Positions 15,001-30,000 of a DNA stretch of 64,000 nucleotides are shown piece after piece. Each line of letters opens with the position of its first letter. Position 1 is the stretch's first letter. The stretch is taken from positions 10,728,078 to 10,792,077 of the forward strand of contig JABBOT010000080.1 of the NCBI GenBank assembly GCA_016165875.1, written 5' to 3'. Source of the stretch: Acanthopleura granulata. Its lineage: Eukaryota; Mollusca; Polyplacophora; Chitonida; Chitonidae. The notes under the pieces were generated by a model. It saw nothing but the letters and a program-made list of their open reading frames with translations, ran no database searches and was not told the DNA's origin. Position numbers and translations under genes: made by a program.

Positions 15001-18000
15001 CCCGAATCCCCTGTATTTTATATTATGGGTATGTGAAATTCTGAGTAGTAAGCTTACATGTAGTTATATGCATGCTGAGAATGGTGACAATAAAGTCATG
15101 TGGTTTGGTAGCGGATGTGATGAATTTCGGAATTGATGTTAATAACGGATTGGAATTTTGTGAGATTGAAGATCGTGAAGGCAGGTATGTATATGGTTGA
15201 AATAGGCTTAGGGGGAAAAAAAAATAGTTCACTCTGAACGTGGAGTGATTTCTGGAGCATCCATTACAGTGGTGTTGATATTAAGGAAGATTGGTGAAGA
15301 CCCTTGACAGTTTGCCGCGAGGACAGGCCAGGTTTGTTGGCAGTGTCCAGCGGGATAAATTGATTTATGTTTGTAGAAGATTTTGACAGCTTGGCAGATT
15401 GACCAATTTGATGAACACAGCCCCATGTGGTAATCCGACATCAAAGACAACTTTCGGTTCGTGGAACCTGTTGGAGAATTATGTGTTCCCATGACACCAA
15501 TGAGGCAGTGATCTGGAGCGACCTGTATGTTGCCAGAAGGCAGCGACCAAGTCAATGCATTAAGGAGGCCTGTGTCCTTGTTTGCATCCTGGCAAGCAAT
15601 GTCGCATATAAATGACCAATTAGGCTTTGACTGCGGTAGCCTGGGCACGATCAATTGGGTCCACGCATAAAGCTGTACACCTCTGAAAATGATGATCGCC
15701 GGCTTCCTGCTTGAAGCATAAGACCTTGGCTCCGTCCACATTGCTCTGCGTTTGGGGCACGCTTCACGCTAAAGAGACTCTGGTTAAGCCAGCAATCAGT
15801 GCTGTACTTCACAATGTGTAGATGTCTTTTATGTTTTACACTTGAGCTGTCTGCCAGTTTTCTGTATCAATCAAAGCTTGGGTTTACAAGTGGAGTAGGT
15901 TTGATACGAGATGTGCATATATAGCCTCATGACGAAATTGAAATGCATCCTGTTTTGCCCATTTGATTTGTTGGTCAAGGAATTAAATTAAGCAGCGCCA
16001 CTTCCTTGCATAGCTATAACGGTGTAAGGGGATTCTCTGTGCAAATGATTTCCAGGCTGTTTACAGTAGCTCTGCTGGGAGAGAGATAATCCCAAGGTGA
16101 CTTGTCTCTGGGGTGGTCAGTCGCTGTGAAATGAGCCGAGTTTTGTGGAGAGCACAGATTAATTGTTTAGTAAAGCTTCTGGACAGTGGTCATGTCCCAG
16201 TTGGCAATGCTTAACTGTTTAGTGGAAGTCACAGCAGTGTACATATGCTTCAGCACTCACCAACTCCATAAGCACAGGCTCTTCTCATGTCAGCAAACTC
16301 ATGTGAAATAATGACATGTCTGCCGGAACCATTTCCATTCATAACCTTTGATGATAGGCTTGCAACGAGGTCTGTTCTTAAATGTGTCCGGAGTAGTGTA
16401 CCTGCACTGCGTCCTCTGGAAATCAAGACTTCTCTCAAGGTTGTTGAAAGTTATACCCTCTGATTTCTGTGGTTAATGGAGTTTGAGGCTCCAATGTAAC
16501 AATTTGAGGCTGGCAGTATAAACATTTACTTCCACAGTTTACATGCATCTTGTATGATTTGTAATACAGAATCAATTTATAAGCTCCATTTCAATTCCCG
16601 ACAATTGCTTTGCTCCCATTAGACCAGGAGAGCTGTTGTATTATGTGATCAAATATGCATCCTATGTGCATGGGAACACATGCATGGCTGTATCAGGCTG
16701 CATATATGTGGTATCTCTGCCTCATATTTCCGATTGTTTTGTCAGGTACTCCTACATGTGGGCTATTCAGCATCAGCATCTGGTATGATAAACAACTGAT
16801 AAGGCTTTGATGGTCTGATGTGTTTAGCAGGCATAGCTGGTAGTTGCGTGTTGTGCAGTAGGATAAGTGAAGCAACAGATATAGGGGGAGAGTGAGTGAG
16901 TGAGAGAGAGAGAGAGAGAAAGAAAGGAGAGATAAAATGCAGTATCTGTATTAAACATTGTCCTGTTGATGTATTACATGTGTGCCACATGCATTTGCAC
17001 AGCTGGGACGTGCACTGTGTGCAGGGAGGCTGGGACATGGTTTATTGATTTGCAGGGGATTTTAGAAGCTCTACCACAGTGCTGCAAGTATACACGTTAT
17101 TGCAAGGTGTACAACGGTGAGGTGTGTGTGTGTCGTGTCTAATAACATCTAACTCAGGTGAGATCTGAATAGGGCAATGTTATCAGTGAATGTAGCAACA
17201 TGGATACACGCAGCTTCCTGCTGCATTGATTGAAATGTGAAAATGGCAGCAGATGGTGTTTGTTTGCCATGGGATTTTTTTACTCTTTCATCACTGATAT
17301 TTCTGATTTTTTTTTTTTCTTCCTTGAATTAACCGGCTGTAGTCTTTGGTGTGCAGAATGATGAGGGTTGTTAAATGGTTTCTACATGTAGACCATATTC
17401 CATGTATGCTTCTTGAAATCATTACAGATTTTACATCCTGCGAAATTTCTTTTGTGCTACAAAATTCAAATGGTATAAGTTCTTTGTTCCTTTTTTGTGT
17501 GCCCCGTTTCTTGGTGTCAGTGACCACAGAATTTCTTCTACCTGTTGCGCTTACATTTATTGGGTTTCAAGAGTCCTCCCTGCCTAGGGTAGAAGCAATG
17601 CTGGCTACCCTGGGTCTGTCAGACCCTTGACTACTATAGCTCCCACAGCTTACCCTGAAGCTGTAAGCCTGCAGGTTTGTCTGGGATGTGACAAAGTGCA
17701 GTGGTTTACCCTAGGTACTACGCTTTTGTCCATCCATGAAGCTGACCGCCATCAACATAGGGGGAAATTCTTCAGCACGACATTCAACAACAGTGACATA
17801 TTAATCAATCAATTTAGCAACAATGTTTTATGACCATATTCACATCTGAACTGTCTCCTAATGTAGTGTTTGTCTCGTTAGATTTAAGACATGAAGCAAA
17901 AAAATCAAAGTGATTGAAATCATACCCAATTATTGTTATCTTTTTTTCTTACACTCGCTTTACGGTATAATCCCCCAACAAAGCTGCGTTCATTTGGAGA

Positions 18001-21000
18001 AAAAAAACACACAGAGCAAAACCTTCAGAACTTTAAGAGATCTGAATATAAATGTTGGACTAATTGGTTTTTTAACTAGAGAGGCTGTGACACTTTGGCC
18101 CGAGGAGAGTACTAGATTGATGACGGTACTTACACATAATGTACAGGTACTGGCGGTATTGCTGGCCAGCGGTTATTGATTTACTTACTGGTCAGATTAT
18201 CAACGAGGGCGCAGCTCATCATTAGGCTTGTCACTTAATGTCTGTAAACCTTGTACACATTGGCTCTGCATTATTGATTTAGCGATGCGCCCATGGGGAC
18301 AAGGTAATAGAGCATCTGAAACAATATAGACCAAGTGAGACAGATTCAGCGAAACAAGGAGGATGTTACAGTGTGCTGGTGATATGAATAACACATCAGA
18401 AAGGCTTGAGGAATTAAGTAGCAATGGGCAGCACATGGTTATGCTGTTTGTTTGTAAAACAGACCGTGAGATTGTTTGTAAAAAGGGAAACTAGCTGTAA
18501 TATGATCTTAGCGTTTACCATGTGCAAGTCATTGAAAGCAATGACAAATGGTATGCCCTAGGAATTTTTGGCTAAAGAAATAATAAAATGTACGAGAAGC
18601 TCTTGTCCAAAGATCTGAAGGAAATATTACAACGAAAGCTTATCTTTTCAGGACCAAGACAGTTTAGCTAATAGGCTGCTTGTTCCTGTGTGGTTTTCAC
18701 AACGTTGATGCTGTGCATGATTTGTTTTATTTATTTATTTATTTGATTGGTGTTTTATGAAGTACTTAAGAATATTTCACTTATACAACGGCGGCCAGCA
18801 TTATGATGGGAGGAAACCGAGCAGAGCCCGGGGGAATCCCACGACCATCTGCAGGTTGCTGGCAGACCTTCCCACTTATGGCCGGAGAGGAAGCCAACAT
18901 GAGGTGGTCTTGAACTCACAACGACGGCATTGGTGGGAGGCTTCAGGTCATTGTGCTGCGATAGCGCGCTAGTCGACTGCATGATTTGAAAGGCTGACTG
19001 GCATATATCTAGAAACGTTTTAACCTGCTGCAGCATTCTTTTCGTAACCTCTCCTAAGACAAACCTCATGTCTAAAGCGAAAGACAGTGCCTGTGCAAAG
19101 TTAAGTTTGCCAAAGAGGCTGGACAATATTAAGTTTTATTTTGGTGAAGCATTTTTCCTAACAGCTACTACGACAGCGGAAACTGATATCTGACCATTTC
19201 CTGAAACATGAAATGCAGCCATTCTCTTTGGGCGTTGACTTCATTGTTCCATGTGAGGAACACTCCTGTCACCTGAGACTGTAGTTAGCTGTTGGGGGTG
19301 TCGTTGAATCTTAAGTATATATGTAAATTTCTGACATGAAATGATCAAGAAACCTACTCCTACCAGGACACAATCATCTGGAAATACTTAGCAGTGTTCT
19401 TCACACATGTACTTGTTATAATTAAAATACATAACATTGAAACAGTGTCCTGTCTCTGTGTTATTACATGTTACATTGCTGGTCAACTCGGAATATTTAC
19501 GTCACAGCTTACAGACAGCTGGTATCTCCTAGCTCTTCGATTGGTCGATCTCTCATGAGCTTAAAAGCATGGGCTCCTCCATATCCCCAGTCGGCAGCGA
19601 CATACTCCACACTTCAAACGAAGATAATTCAGCATCAAATTCATATAAATTCAAACAGGTTTTTGCATTCATTTGTAATCTTTTTAATGAACAGTGCCTG
19701 TATTGAGCTGTCTTTTACTCTAATGGATGTTTGTTGTGTTATGGAGTACATCCAGTGTAAAGAGATCTGTTAGTGTTTCTTTTTAGCTGTGATGAACAGC
19801 TGTATGACTACAGCACTATTGTTGTTGTTTTTTTTTTTCATTGGGGATTATCGGTTGCAATTTTGAAACCCATTGGGACCACGGCTTACGACTCCACATT
19901 GATCTTTTTTTTTTTTTCTTGTTTTTAATCATATATAGTGTTATACAGAAAGGGGTTAAGTGGGGCATGCAGGCAGTGAAGACGGCAGGGGGTTTCAACA
20001 CTCTTAAACATGATAATGCCTCATGCCCAGTGTGTTTGCCTGTTACCATGAAATGCTCATGTAATGCGTCCTTAAACAATGCCCAGGAGCCGAAAGAGTT
20101 AAATAAATGTCCTTAAAGGATTGACGGAGCACAGGAATCACTGAAGTTGAAGCCTCAGCAGTTAACAGTGATAACCAGCATGCCAAGGCCGCTATGTTTG
20201 CGAGCCCCTCTTATATCGGGCTCAGTGATTTGTTTAGAGCTTGCAGAGGCTCTTGGTTATAGACGGTCTGGCTGGATGCTGCAGGGTTTTTTTCTTTCTT
20301 TCTTTCTGTCGCCAAAATTTGCCCCGATGCTGGCTCACAAGAGCCAAATGTGGCGGGTGGCAACTGCCATGATCCATGCGGCTGAAAGACTGTGGTTAGT
20401 AATCTCCTTCGGATGAACAGTGGACATCTAAAGAAGATGGAGTTTTGGTGGTGTCGGATTTGGACAGAATTGTCAAGCGTTTTACAATGTAAGCAACGTT
20501 AAACAGATTGAAGATCGTTGAAGGACTTCTTATGTGTGCATGACAGAAGATGTGGGCCGTAACTACGGAAAAAGTATAGTCACTGGCTATGGCCTGTTGA
20601 CACCCCATCTGATGAACAGTTTGGAATAAGGCTGAGTTTTAATTGGCCTTCACCTGATGTACAGCGATAAAAGTTGATAGATGTGTTTGAGAGGATCTCC
20701 TTCTTTACATTATTTAAGATAAACACACCTGGACCTACTTGTAGCAGAAGTCACCAGTCCATAGGTATGCTATAAATCATAACACCTTGAACACCCTATG
20801 TGCGAATCTCTACCAGCAACTGCCGGATGGCCATGAGTTTCTTCGTTGCTCTGTTCGGTTTCCTCCCACCATGATGCCAACTGCTGTTTTATAATTGAAT
20901 TATTTTCAAGTGCAGCATAAAGCACCAATCAGATAAAAATAAATGAGACGAACACTAGTATACAAGTCATCCTTTCTATCGAAATAAGGTCATCTGATTA

Positions 21001-24000
21001 CTAATTCCTGCTTCCTGATTCAGGTGTTGCGAAAGATTGAGTTGCCTGGGTACAGGCGGTTCTGAAGAGATGTGATAGAAGTATCTTGTGTTCCAGATGT
21101 TGAAGTGGGTTGTGTTTTCCGGCCAGTATTATGTTGAGGGTTCAGTCTAATCTCTATTTGAAGGAAATAATCGCAGTAATAACCCAAACATTCTCCTTGA
21201 GAGTGGCTTGGATAAATCTTGTAATTTCAGCTCTTTAAGTCACCTGTGATCATAAATGCGTACAACCTATGATGGTTTACCGAACCCTCTGTTTATGTAC
21301 GCTTGTCTACGCCTATTAAAGCAAAGCGCAATGTTTATATTTTCAAATCCAGTTTACTTACGCAGAGCATTAACCTGTACACTCCTTGAACTTTTCCGTT
21401 TAAAAATTGACAGGCTTGATCTAGATGTTTGGCTCTATGGTAGTATGTAAGCCCGTGTGTGGCTTTTCACCGGTAGAGTAAAACGTTCTGGAAGCAGATC
21501 ATTTTGTAGGGAGGAAGAAAGCTCAGTCTTTGTCAAGTGCTCGAATCGCCTTGCGTGGAGAATCAAGTCTGTACATATATCCACTCCTAATTTAGTGGGG
21601 AATTCGCGCTGGGGGGATATTCAAGGACAAGTGTGCTGTTTGTCAAGTCAATATTCTTTGAACTCAAACGACTCTGCTGGTTTGCCCGTGAGCAGAAAGA
21701 AAACAAGGCAAACCGGGTTTAACATGAGCTGTTGACTCGTCACTACACAGAGCCCCGTGTGCTGAGAGGCGGTATTGTGCCGGAGTAGAATGTGATAATT
21801 CCCCGGGAATGTAAGCAAATAGCTGGAAGATACACACGTAAGGTAATTCAGCCCAGTAGGTAACTTGTTAGCGGGAAATGTCATAGCTAACCCGGGGATC
21901 AGCTCGGCTGTCTGTTCTCGCTGTTTTCTGGCGGATTGTGCGTTTAATCTCGAGTACATGCTTTTACCACTCACGGCCCGCTGTAAGTCGTGTTCCGTAG
22001 GGCTGATGCCTGATAGCAAATGATGCTAATTGCTGAGGTGAGAATAACAACCTTAGTCTACTCAGAAGTATAAACATTAGGCTGAATCCTCTGATTCTTT
22101 CTCCTGAAATATATACTCTTGAACACTTAACTGCAGATAAAGAGTCCTGTAATGAAACAGAAGTGGTAAGCCTGGAGTGATACATTTAAATGTATATGCA
22201 TGTCTGCACACCTTTGCTATGTGTATATGTATATCTGCACGCAATTGCTACCTGTACATGTATGTCTGCACACCTTTGCAACATGTGTATCTGCACACCT
22301 CTGCTGTATTTACATGTAAATCTGCACACCTTTGATTGATACAGCTGTGACCGTGAGTGATCATTCACCATTGTTCTTGCCTCTTTAAAGTCCCATTTAG
22401 GCAAGTGATCTGTTACTCACCATAAAATAGCTTACTTGCATGTCCGTACATTAAAACGTTCACCTGTTGCTCACTTCAAAAGACAGCTTGAAACTGACAG
22501 TGGAAAACTGTTTGGCCACTACTTTTTCACGACCATGCCTTACATGTTCATTTGCTCACCTAAGTTCATGTACATCTGTACACCTTAATGATTTGCTATG
22601 TCTTCATATATTTGACACAACCAGAACTCAGTCATGCTCAGGAGATTATAAGTCCAGAAAATATGAGTGCCTGTAACTTTTATGTCTCGAGATCTGTCTC
22701 TGTGGACAGGGTGCATGTTTCATTGACCATTAGCGTGTGTGCTCTCTTGCATACATAATCCAATCACACAACCGAGACTGGAATCGTAACGCCATGTAAA
22801 AACCACCTGGTATAATACAGTCATCGCACCGGCTTTCAGTAGATTTAAATACCAGAAAATATTCTGTCTTCATAGTAGCTGTTGTGATCCTCCTCTGGAG
22901 CCTCGGGTATATTGTGTAGGGATTGATTAACTCCGGGGTTGTCAAATATGTATGCGGCTAGCTTAAGCCTTCAGAGCTGTACAGGCATCAACTCATCTGT
23001 GATTAACTGGCTTTTCATTCCAGAAAGCCCAGAGTAAGTACTTCACGCTGGTGATCTCTTAAGGGGATTTTGGTGGGATGGGGTGTAATATGGGTGGGGC
23101 GATGTTAACACTGATAACCACCTGATAATAATACAAAACAAAAATATTTGTTTTTGTTACAAGTACATAATGGCTGTATCACTGGTGCTACTCTATCACA
23201 TATGCACATGTGCATACTGTACATGCATGTAGGTAATAGGCCCAGGTACACCACATAGTGTAAATGACCTAATATTTCATCCATGACTAAGTGCCACATT
23301 TTACTTGTTTCTCTAGAGAGTTCTAGTAATTGAACTTCTAAAACTGTTTTGAGGTTTCTTTGGAAGGTCTGGAATGATATTGTCCTGTTGGAAAAATGCA
23401 AGATTCGGTACCAGAGGTAATATTTGGCGATGTTCATTTGCTTCAGGGATGTACATTTTGGAAGGTGAACTGTTAAGACAAATGCCACAAGTTATCTGCT
23501 TCATCTTGACATCATGATTGTGAGTTTGTCACAAAAACCCAGGACTCTTGACACACTCACTATGTATCTCCCGAAATCATGCTTACACCAAGCTCCAAGC
23601 ATGCAAAATAGCATGAAGATTGCAGTCATGCAAACAGCATTTATACATGACGTTGATTTTACATTCACCAACTCATGTGCTCATTACATACATCAGTATT
23701 AGATTTAAGAATATGTATAAGGTACGTTTTTGTTTTTTTATTTTTTTTTTTACATACGGTATATATGTATGTGTATATATATATATATATATTTTTTTTT
23801 TTCTGGAATCAATATGGAATGCATTGTACATGTAAGACATAGCTCAGTATCACTTCCGAGCAAATGGCCAGGTGCAGTTTGAAAATTTGTGAACATCACA
23901 TTTCATTTGAATCTATAGCAATTAATCTAATTTAAGGCACAAAATCATCAAAATGTTATATCCAAATGTGCAACCTAATTTGATTTATATAAATTTTGGA

Positions 24001-27000
24001 CTATGCGATATTTTTGGAAAAGTCCCCTTGAAGGATCCTGTTTCCTGAGCCCTGCTGATAGGTGTTAATATTGATTAAATGTTGATGTATCTGCAGTAGG
24101 TCCATGGTTGTATACAGCGCATTCTGTGTTTCACACTTGCATCTAGTTATTTCAATGATTTCATCCGTCATTTATAAACTATATGTCATGTTGGAAATCA
24201 GGGACCTCAGCTGGGGGACTGTTTGCTTGTTTACTTGGGATAGGAGATTTCGTGCCTGCAACTGGATATAGATATGTTATAGATGTGATTATGAACTCGG
24301 AGAGAGTGCTGTGTATACCTACACGGGGCCAGGCTCCAGGGTAAGCAATAGAGTAATTAATGTGTTAGCAACATGCTGCGTGGATAAGCTAGCTGCACAT
24401 ATAGCCTATTATAAAGGTGACATGTACACATAGGCACTCACAAATTTGTGTATTGACTGTAAATTTGACCTGTCACTGATTTCCCAGGTGAAAAGAGCTT
24501 GTGTTTATGTTTATGATCAGGCGTCTTTACCTCAAGCACAATGCGCTACTCTGTTAACTTGGCTCCCATAGATGATAGGCTATTGGGGAGGATTTTTATT
24601 TGCGGACGATCAATGGAGATGGCCTAAAAGGCTCCCGGAGCGCTCACTGAATAGACTGATATTATTTCAACCAGATCATAATAACATAGACTTGTCAGGG
24701 GAAAATGAGAAAGTAAATGCTGTGTGAAACGCCTGGCATAGAGAGTATATATACACACGTACAGGCCAGATGAGACCTGTCAAAACTTGAAATTGTAGCC
24801 AGGGCGGAATCAGATTTCCTCTTTTTTTCTCCGGGTCTCATGGTTATTTGGTTGCTCTCCTGTAGGTTGTTACTGCCTAGCTCGCCTGTAAATGACTTAT
24901 TAAGTGTGTTTTACAAGTCGAGCGTGAATTACAACACTGTCGGCACAAAAGGCCAGGTGAAAAAAGGTTGAATTATAGTCTAAGTTGGCCTCTGCTTACA
25001 AAGAGAACTATTTTCTCAGGTGATTGCCTCACGATTGAAGTAGATAAACACCTGGGGCTTGACACATGACAGGGTCCCTCTAGCATTCTTCAGGGCTGAT
25101 ATCTACACAGGCCATGCTGGCTTCTTGACAGGTAGGAGATTACAGCTACCTTTACCTGTCTCACCCGCTCATTGTAACAATACATCAACTGAACTTATAA
25201 CTTTATGACACCATCTATAACCTATGTCCATGATTTTATGCACTCATAACTTTGTTAGTCCACAGGTATATCCTACTATCTCCATGATTTTATGTACACC
25301 CACCTTTATAAGTGTACATGCAGATGTATATTATATCATACTTTCTCCATGATTTTATGTGCACATAACTCTACATGTATCCTATTGCCATAAGTTTATG
25401 TACACCTGACTTCAAGGTACACCTGACTGCATGTATACCCTACACCCTATATCTTAAGTCTATATTGTGCTAACTTAGGATTTTAGGTGCCGAAAACTTT
25501 GTAAGCTTAACCTACAGTTTACATGGTTTTCATGTATAAACTATGGTACATGTTCTTTTGATGGTGCTGAAAACTCTTTGGACAGTACATGTTAATCAGA
25601 ATGTTCAAGCACAATTTTCCTATTTTATCCCATAAGGAATCAGTAGGAAATGTTACAGTGCTTGTTTCCTTAATGATAACAACAAATCAGTGGTTTTATT
25701 CCCTCAACATCCTCCCTGTCAGTATTGCCAACATGTTTTCCTGATGAAATGTGTGTAATAAATCCATTTCCTGGTGATAACTTCCTGCAAACCTTCTCCC
25801 ACAGTGAGCTCTCCTGCACAAACCTGTGAGCCTTCCCCCACAAACCTGTGAACTGACCTCACATGCATGTACCTCTGAACTGAGCTGCGGTCAGACTCTG
25901 GCCACTGACCACTGACTGGGCCATGATGACTAGTTGTCCTTGTCATTTGTTTGATCTATGTTTTTATAACCTAGTCTACAAAAGTGCACATGTAGAGAAA
26001 TTATAACTCTGACAAAAATTATAACAATAATACACATACTTGTGGCATTTTGTTTTTAAAAACTATCTGTGGTACAAGTAAGCTGTTTACATTACAAATA
26101 ACATTTGACACCTCTTTATTATACAAATAACATTTTACACTTGTTTATTATGCAAAAAACATTTTACACTTGTTTACATTACGATGTTACAATTTATAAT
26201 ACCAACTTTCTTATGTATTGACTGGAAAAAAAAAGTGTGTCCTCACAGGAATATTTTTTTTTCGATTTCGTTTCTGTCAGTGCCTCGTTATCACACCAAA
26301 TGCGTGTTAGGTTGATAGCATTGCAGGCATGTGATAAGAGTGTTTGTCAGATATAAAGACTCTACTTAACAGCTCCTGTTGGAATTTGTCCGTGTTGTTC
26401 AATGAGTTTCATTAACCTAGTCATGTATGCACCACACAAAGTTATGTGGAAAATCGACTTGTATAAGGAGGCAGTTTAATTAACGTGATCAGTTTATGAC
26501 TTCATATACCTGATCGTCGGGTACAGGTTTGTTATATCAAATAGGAACTTAATCTTTTCTCCCATTTTTCTGACACCTGCAAATATCTACAGTACATGGA
26601 TCATCCTGTTGCAGAAGTGGAAGATATTTGTCATTTTTCCTCCAGTAAGGAGAACATCTGCAAGAATTAAAGTTGTTGCAATGTAAACCGGTATGTCACC
26701 ATATACATGTAACCAAATATATTTGTAACGCAGCCCATTTTTTTCCTTTGAACCGCCCAGGGACCACTTCTGCAAACTTCGTAAATGAATTTTTGGTAAC
26801 TTTGCGCGGAAATGAGGTCGCTTTATGCCGCTGCAACATGAAGACAATGCCATTTACGAAAAAATTAGGAGAAAAGTGATTTACAAAGTTTTGTGAAAGT
26901 GGCCCCAGGACTCTTTTCCCCGAAGATAATAAAATCTACTTCCCTACATTATAATATTCTGATGTGTACAAGTGTTCATAGGGTGGGCATCAGTTCAGAA

Positions 27001-30000
27001 AGCTAAAAGCAAACCCTGTTGATGTGCTGAATAAATTTGCCTTTGAATACTTTACTTTTGAATACCTTTGAAAAATAGGAAGCCCTAAATGTCTTCTATC
27101 AGGTATTCTATTTCTCAACGAAGATTGAGATCTTTTCATGTCTTTTCATTTGCCAGTGATGATTATCCTGGTCGTTAATGTATTTTACACCATTATGCCG
27201 TGATAAAACCGTGATAGTCCTGACCCCGTGCTTTAGTCACACAACTATTTCAGCCGGATAGAGTCAGTATGAAAAGATTATGAAAGGCGAGCATAAGTAT
27301 GAAGGTAAATATTTGTGGTGTTACTTGACGTGGGCTGGCGTGTGTGATAATATAGGTAGTCTGGGACAGTCAGTCTCTGCACAGTGCCTCTGACCTGTTA
27401 CCTGTGGAGGGGTCACGCATTGAGCTCTGACATATCAACCAGCATCAGGTAATATTGTTAAACACGTTGGCCCCCCCCCTCCCCATCCTTTAATAGAGTA
27501 GCACACTTTAATGGGGCTGCCTGCTTTTTAAGAGGCCCTCTAGTGGGCAGGTGTAGGGCTAGACAGCAGATGATGTTTACTCCTGGTTCAAACTGCAACC
27601 TATTCTTTGTTAGTCATACCCATGTACAGTTACACATGTTGTTAGCTTTGCCTAGGTTGTGACATTTATATTGACATGTTGAGACTCCGTGACCAGAGAG
27701 ACATAATGTATTGATTGAACAGTACATGTACTCCTTTCAGAGAAAGCGGTTTGATTTCAGTTGAATTACTGCTGATATAAATATCTGTGGCTCTCTTCCT
27801 GTCTGTCATCGGTTTGTCTTCTTATAACTGTTACCATGTTTCTCTTTCACTGTTCATTGGGTCTTTGTCGTTGTGATGTGTGGACATGCTCATGTGCGGG
27901 TTTGTGCAGTGTAAAGTCCATACAATACCACTTGTCTCCCACCAATGGCTGTATGTCACGTGCAGGAAATGGTTTACCCTGGGCAATTACACATGAATAT
28001 AATCGTATACATTAGGGGGCCTCCGTGGCCGAGGGGGTTAGTGTATTAGCGCACCCTTATGGCCCCGTGCCTCTCACCAATGCGGTCGCTGTGAGCTCAA
28101 GTCCAAATCATGCTGGCTTTCTCTCTGGCTGTACATGGGAAGGTCTGCCAGCAACCTGTGGGCTCTGCCCGGTTTCATCCCACCATAATGCTGGGTGCTA
28201 TCGTATAAGTGAAAATTTCTTGAGTTTGGTGTAAAACACCAATCACATAAATAGATGAATAAATCGTAGAAAGTTCTGTCGAATGGCATTGAGCAACGAT
28301 GACATAAAGAAAATAAATACATGTACTTGTATACATGAGAATAAGGTTCAGGCCTTGAGGAAATTAGGATCAGCTCATATTGCCTGTCAAACAAGTCAAA
28401 ACTAACAAATCAAATCAGTCTACTCTTAAAGACAGCCATTTTGTTTTTTTTTGTTTTTTCCTTTTGAGGTATCTCTTTGTAATACATGACATTTTAACAA
28501 GTTGATTGCATGTTCTTGCTCGTTAATGCTAACACATTGAGCGTGTAATCACATGTAGTCACAGTTACAGCGTGTGGAGAAAAAAATAAAATAGTTGAGA
28601 GATGAGCCTTCGGTAGATCTTTAGTGCAGATGTAAATGAACAGCAAGTGGTGTATGTGTAGTCAGCCTAGTCTGTCTCTAAAATACTGTGAGTTTCTGAC
28701 TCAGGGGCAGATAGTTACTGGTCGCGTTGATTGTGGGAATTGTTTTACCAGTATCTTTTGATTACTCATCACTCATAATGAGGCTATGCCCTGTTTTGTA
28801 TGGGTGTTCAGTTGAATTATAACTTTGTACACAGTGATAATGTTACACTTTCTGTCTTGATTGCATTTGTAATACATGTAAAGTACAGACGTGTATTATA
28901 TATTCTTCAAGAAGCATAAGGGATATTCTATATATATATATATATATATTTACCATAGCTATTAATATTTAGTACGTGTATCAGTAACTAGATAAATACA
29001 TGTTTATCAGTAACTTATCAGTGAGGTGTTTGATGATGGAAATGCCAGATGGACCAGTTTTAGTACTGATTTAATCTGTCAGATGTAGATATGTATGGAA
29101 ACTGACTGATAAGTCTCAGTGTAAATTTCAAAATGCGTCCCATCCAGATTTATATCCATATCAGGAAGGATGATGATTGTCATATGGTATGTCATACACA
29201 GCTAAACAGTGTTTCTCAATTTATACTCATTCACATTTATGCAGGCGTGTTTGTGAGAAATTTTAACATGAATTGGAATAAATACATATTTTGTAGTAGT
29301 GTGTATGTTCTGCTAGATTGTACTAATGCAGTAAGTTGCTATTTCAATATGTTACCATAGAATCATTCATTTTATAGCATGTGATTCAGATATTTTCTCC
29401 CTTGTTTTTAACTAATGGAGTAGTAAGAGGAGAAAATTGCTTTCAGCGTAGACTTAACCCTTGAATTTTTAAATCTGTTCTACTGACACTAGTCCCCCCA
29501 GTGTTGCCCTCTGACCTTGCCCCAGGCGGCCAGGTGAGATATTCTCTTCACCAGGTGAGCTCCACTTAGCTGTGAGGTGTACGGCAGGTAAATCTGTCAG
29601 ATGTGTAAAGTTCACCTCTTAACATGCTTCTGTCAGCTTAACTAGCAAGTTTTACACGTTCCATTTACGCCTATGTTACTACTTGTAGTGTAAAAGAAGT
29701 CTGATTATTTTTGTAGGACCGGGGCTCTATAGGGTGGGCTGTTATACTTCTATTTGCAAGTTAATATAATTCATATATGCTCATTAAATGTCAGTAAGAG
29801 TTTCTCCTCAGATTTTCCTGAGACATGTTTTTAATTCAATTTTGTCTATATTCAGCCTTGTATTTCACACACAGTTGTATGTGCAGTGAATGTAAATGTA
29901 TGTTGCTTCCAAATAACTTATCAGAAGTCATTCTTTGTGTCCTTTTGTGCACCCCCCTCCCATACCTAGATCCATGTTATCCAACTGTACAATAACAGTT

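Larger units (their letters stand above)
12400..17690. other. Intron sequence, long but unsupported open frames
   Basis: Contains minus-strand frames of 151 codons (12818-13273) and 170 codons (15229-15741) with no recognisable motif, plus the SINE-like fragment at 14412. Otherwise nothing identified. Confidence 0.5.
18980..25185. other. Intron sequence between repeats
   Basis: Apart from the SINE at 20798, the array at 22185 and low-complexity at 23727, I see only ordinary AT-rich intron. The stretch 24570-24700 (TTTGCGGACGATCAATGGAG and onward) is repeat-free and could be conserved. Confidence 0.5.

Noticed and set aside
15229..15741. Minus-strand open frame of 170 codons, the longest in the window
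   Set aside because: No recognisable domain, no TE motif and no splice context. By a rough estimate of stop frequency, about one frame of this length is expected by chance in 64 kb read six ways. The region could still be conserved non-coding DNA.
28015..28105. tRNA gene
   Set aside because: Box A and B-like words are present but the acceptor stem and cloverleaf do not close and the sequence continues into a SINE body; it is a SINE head.
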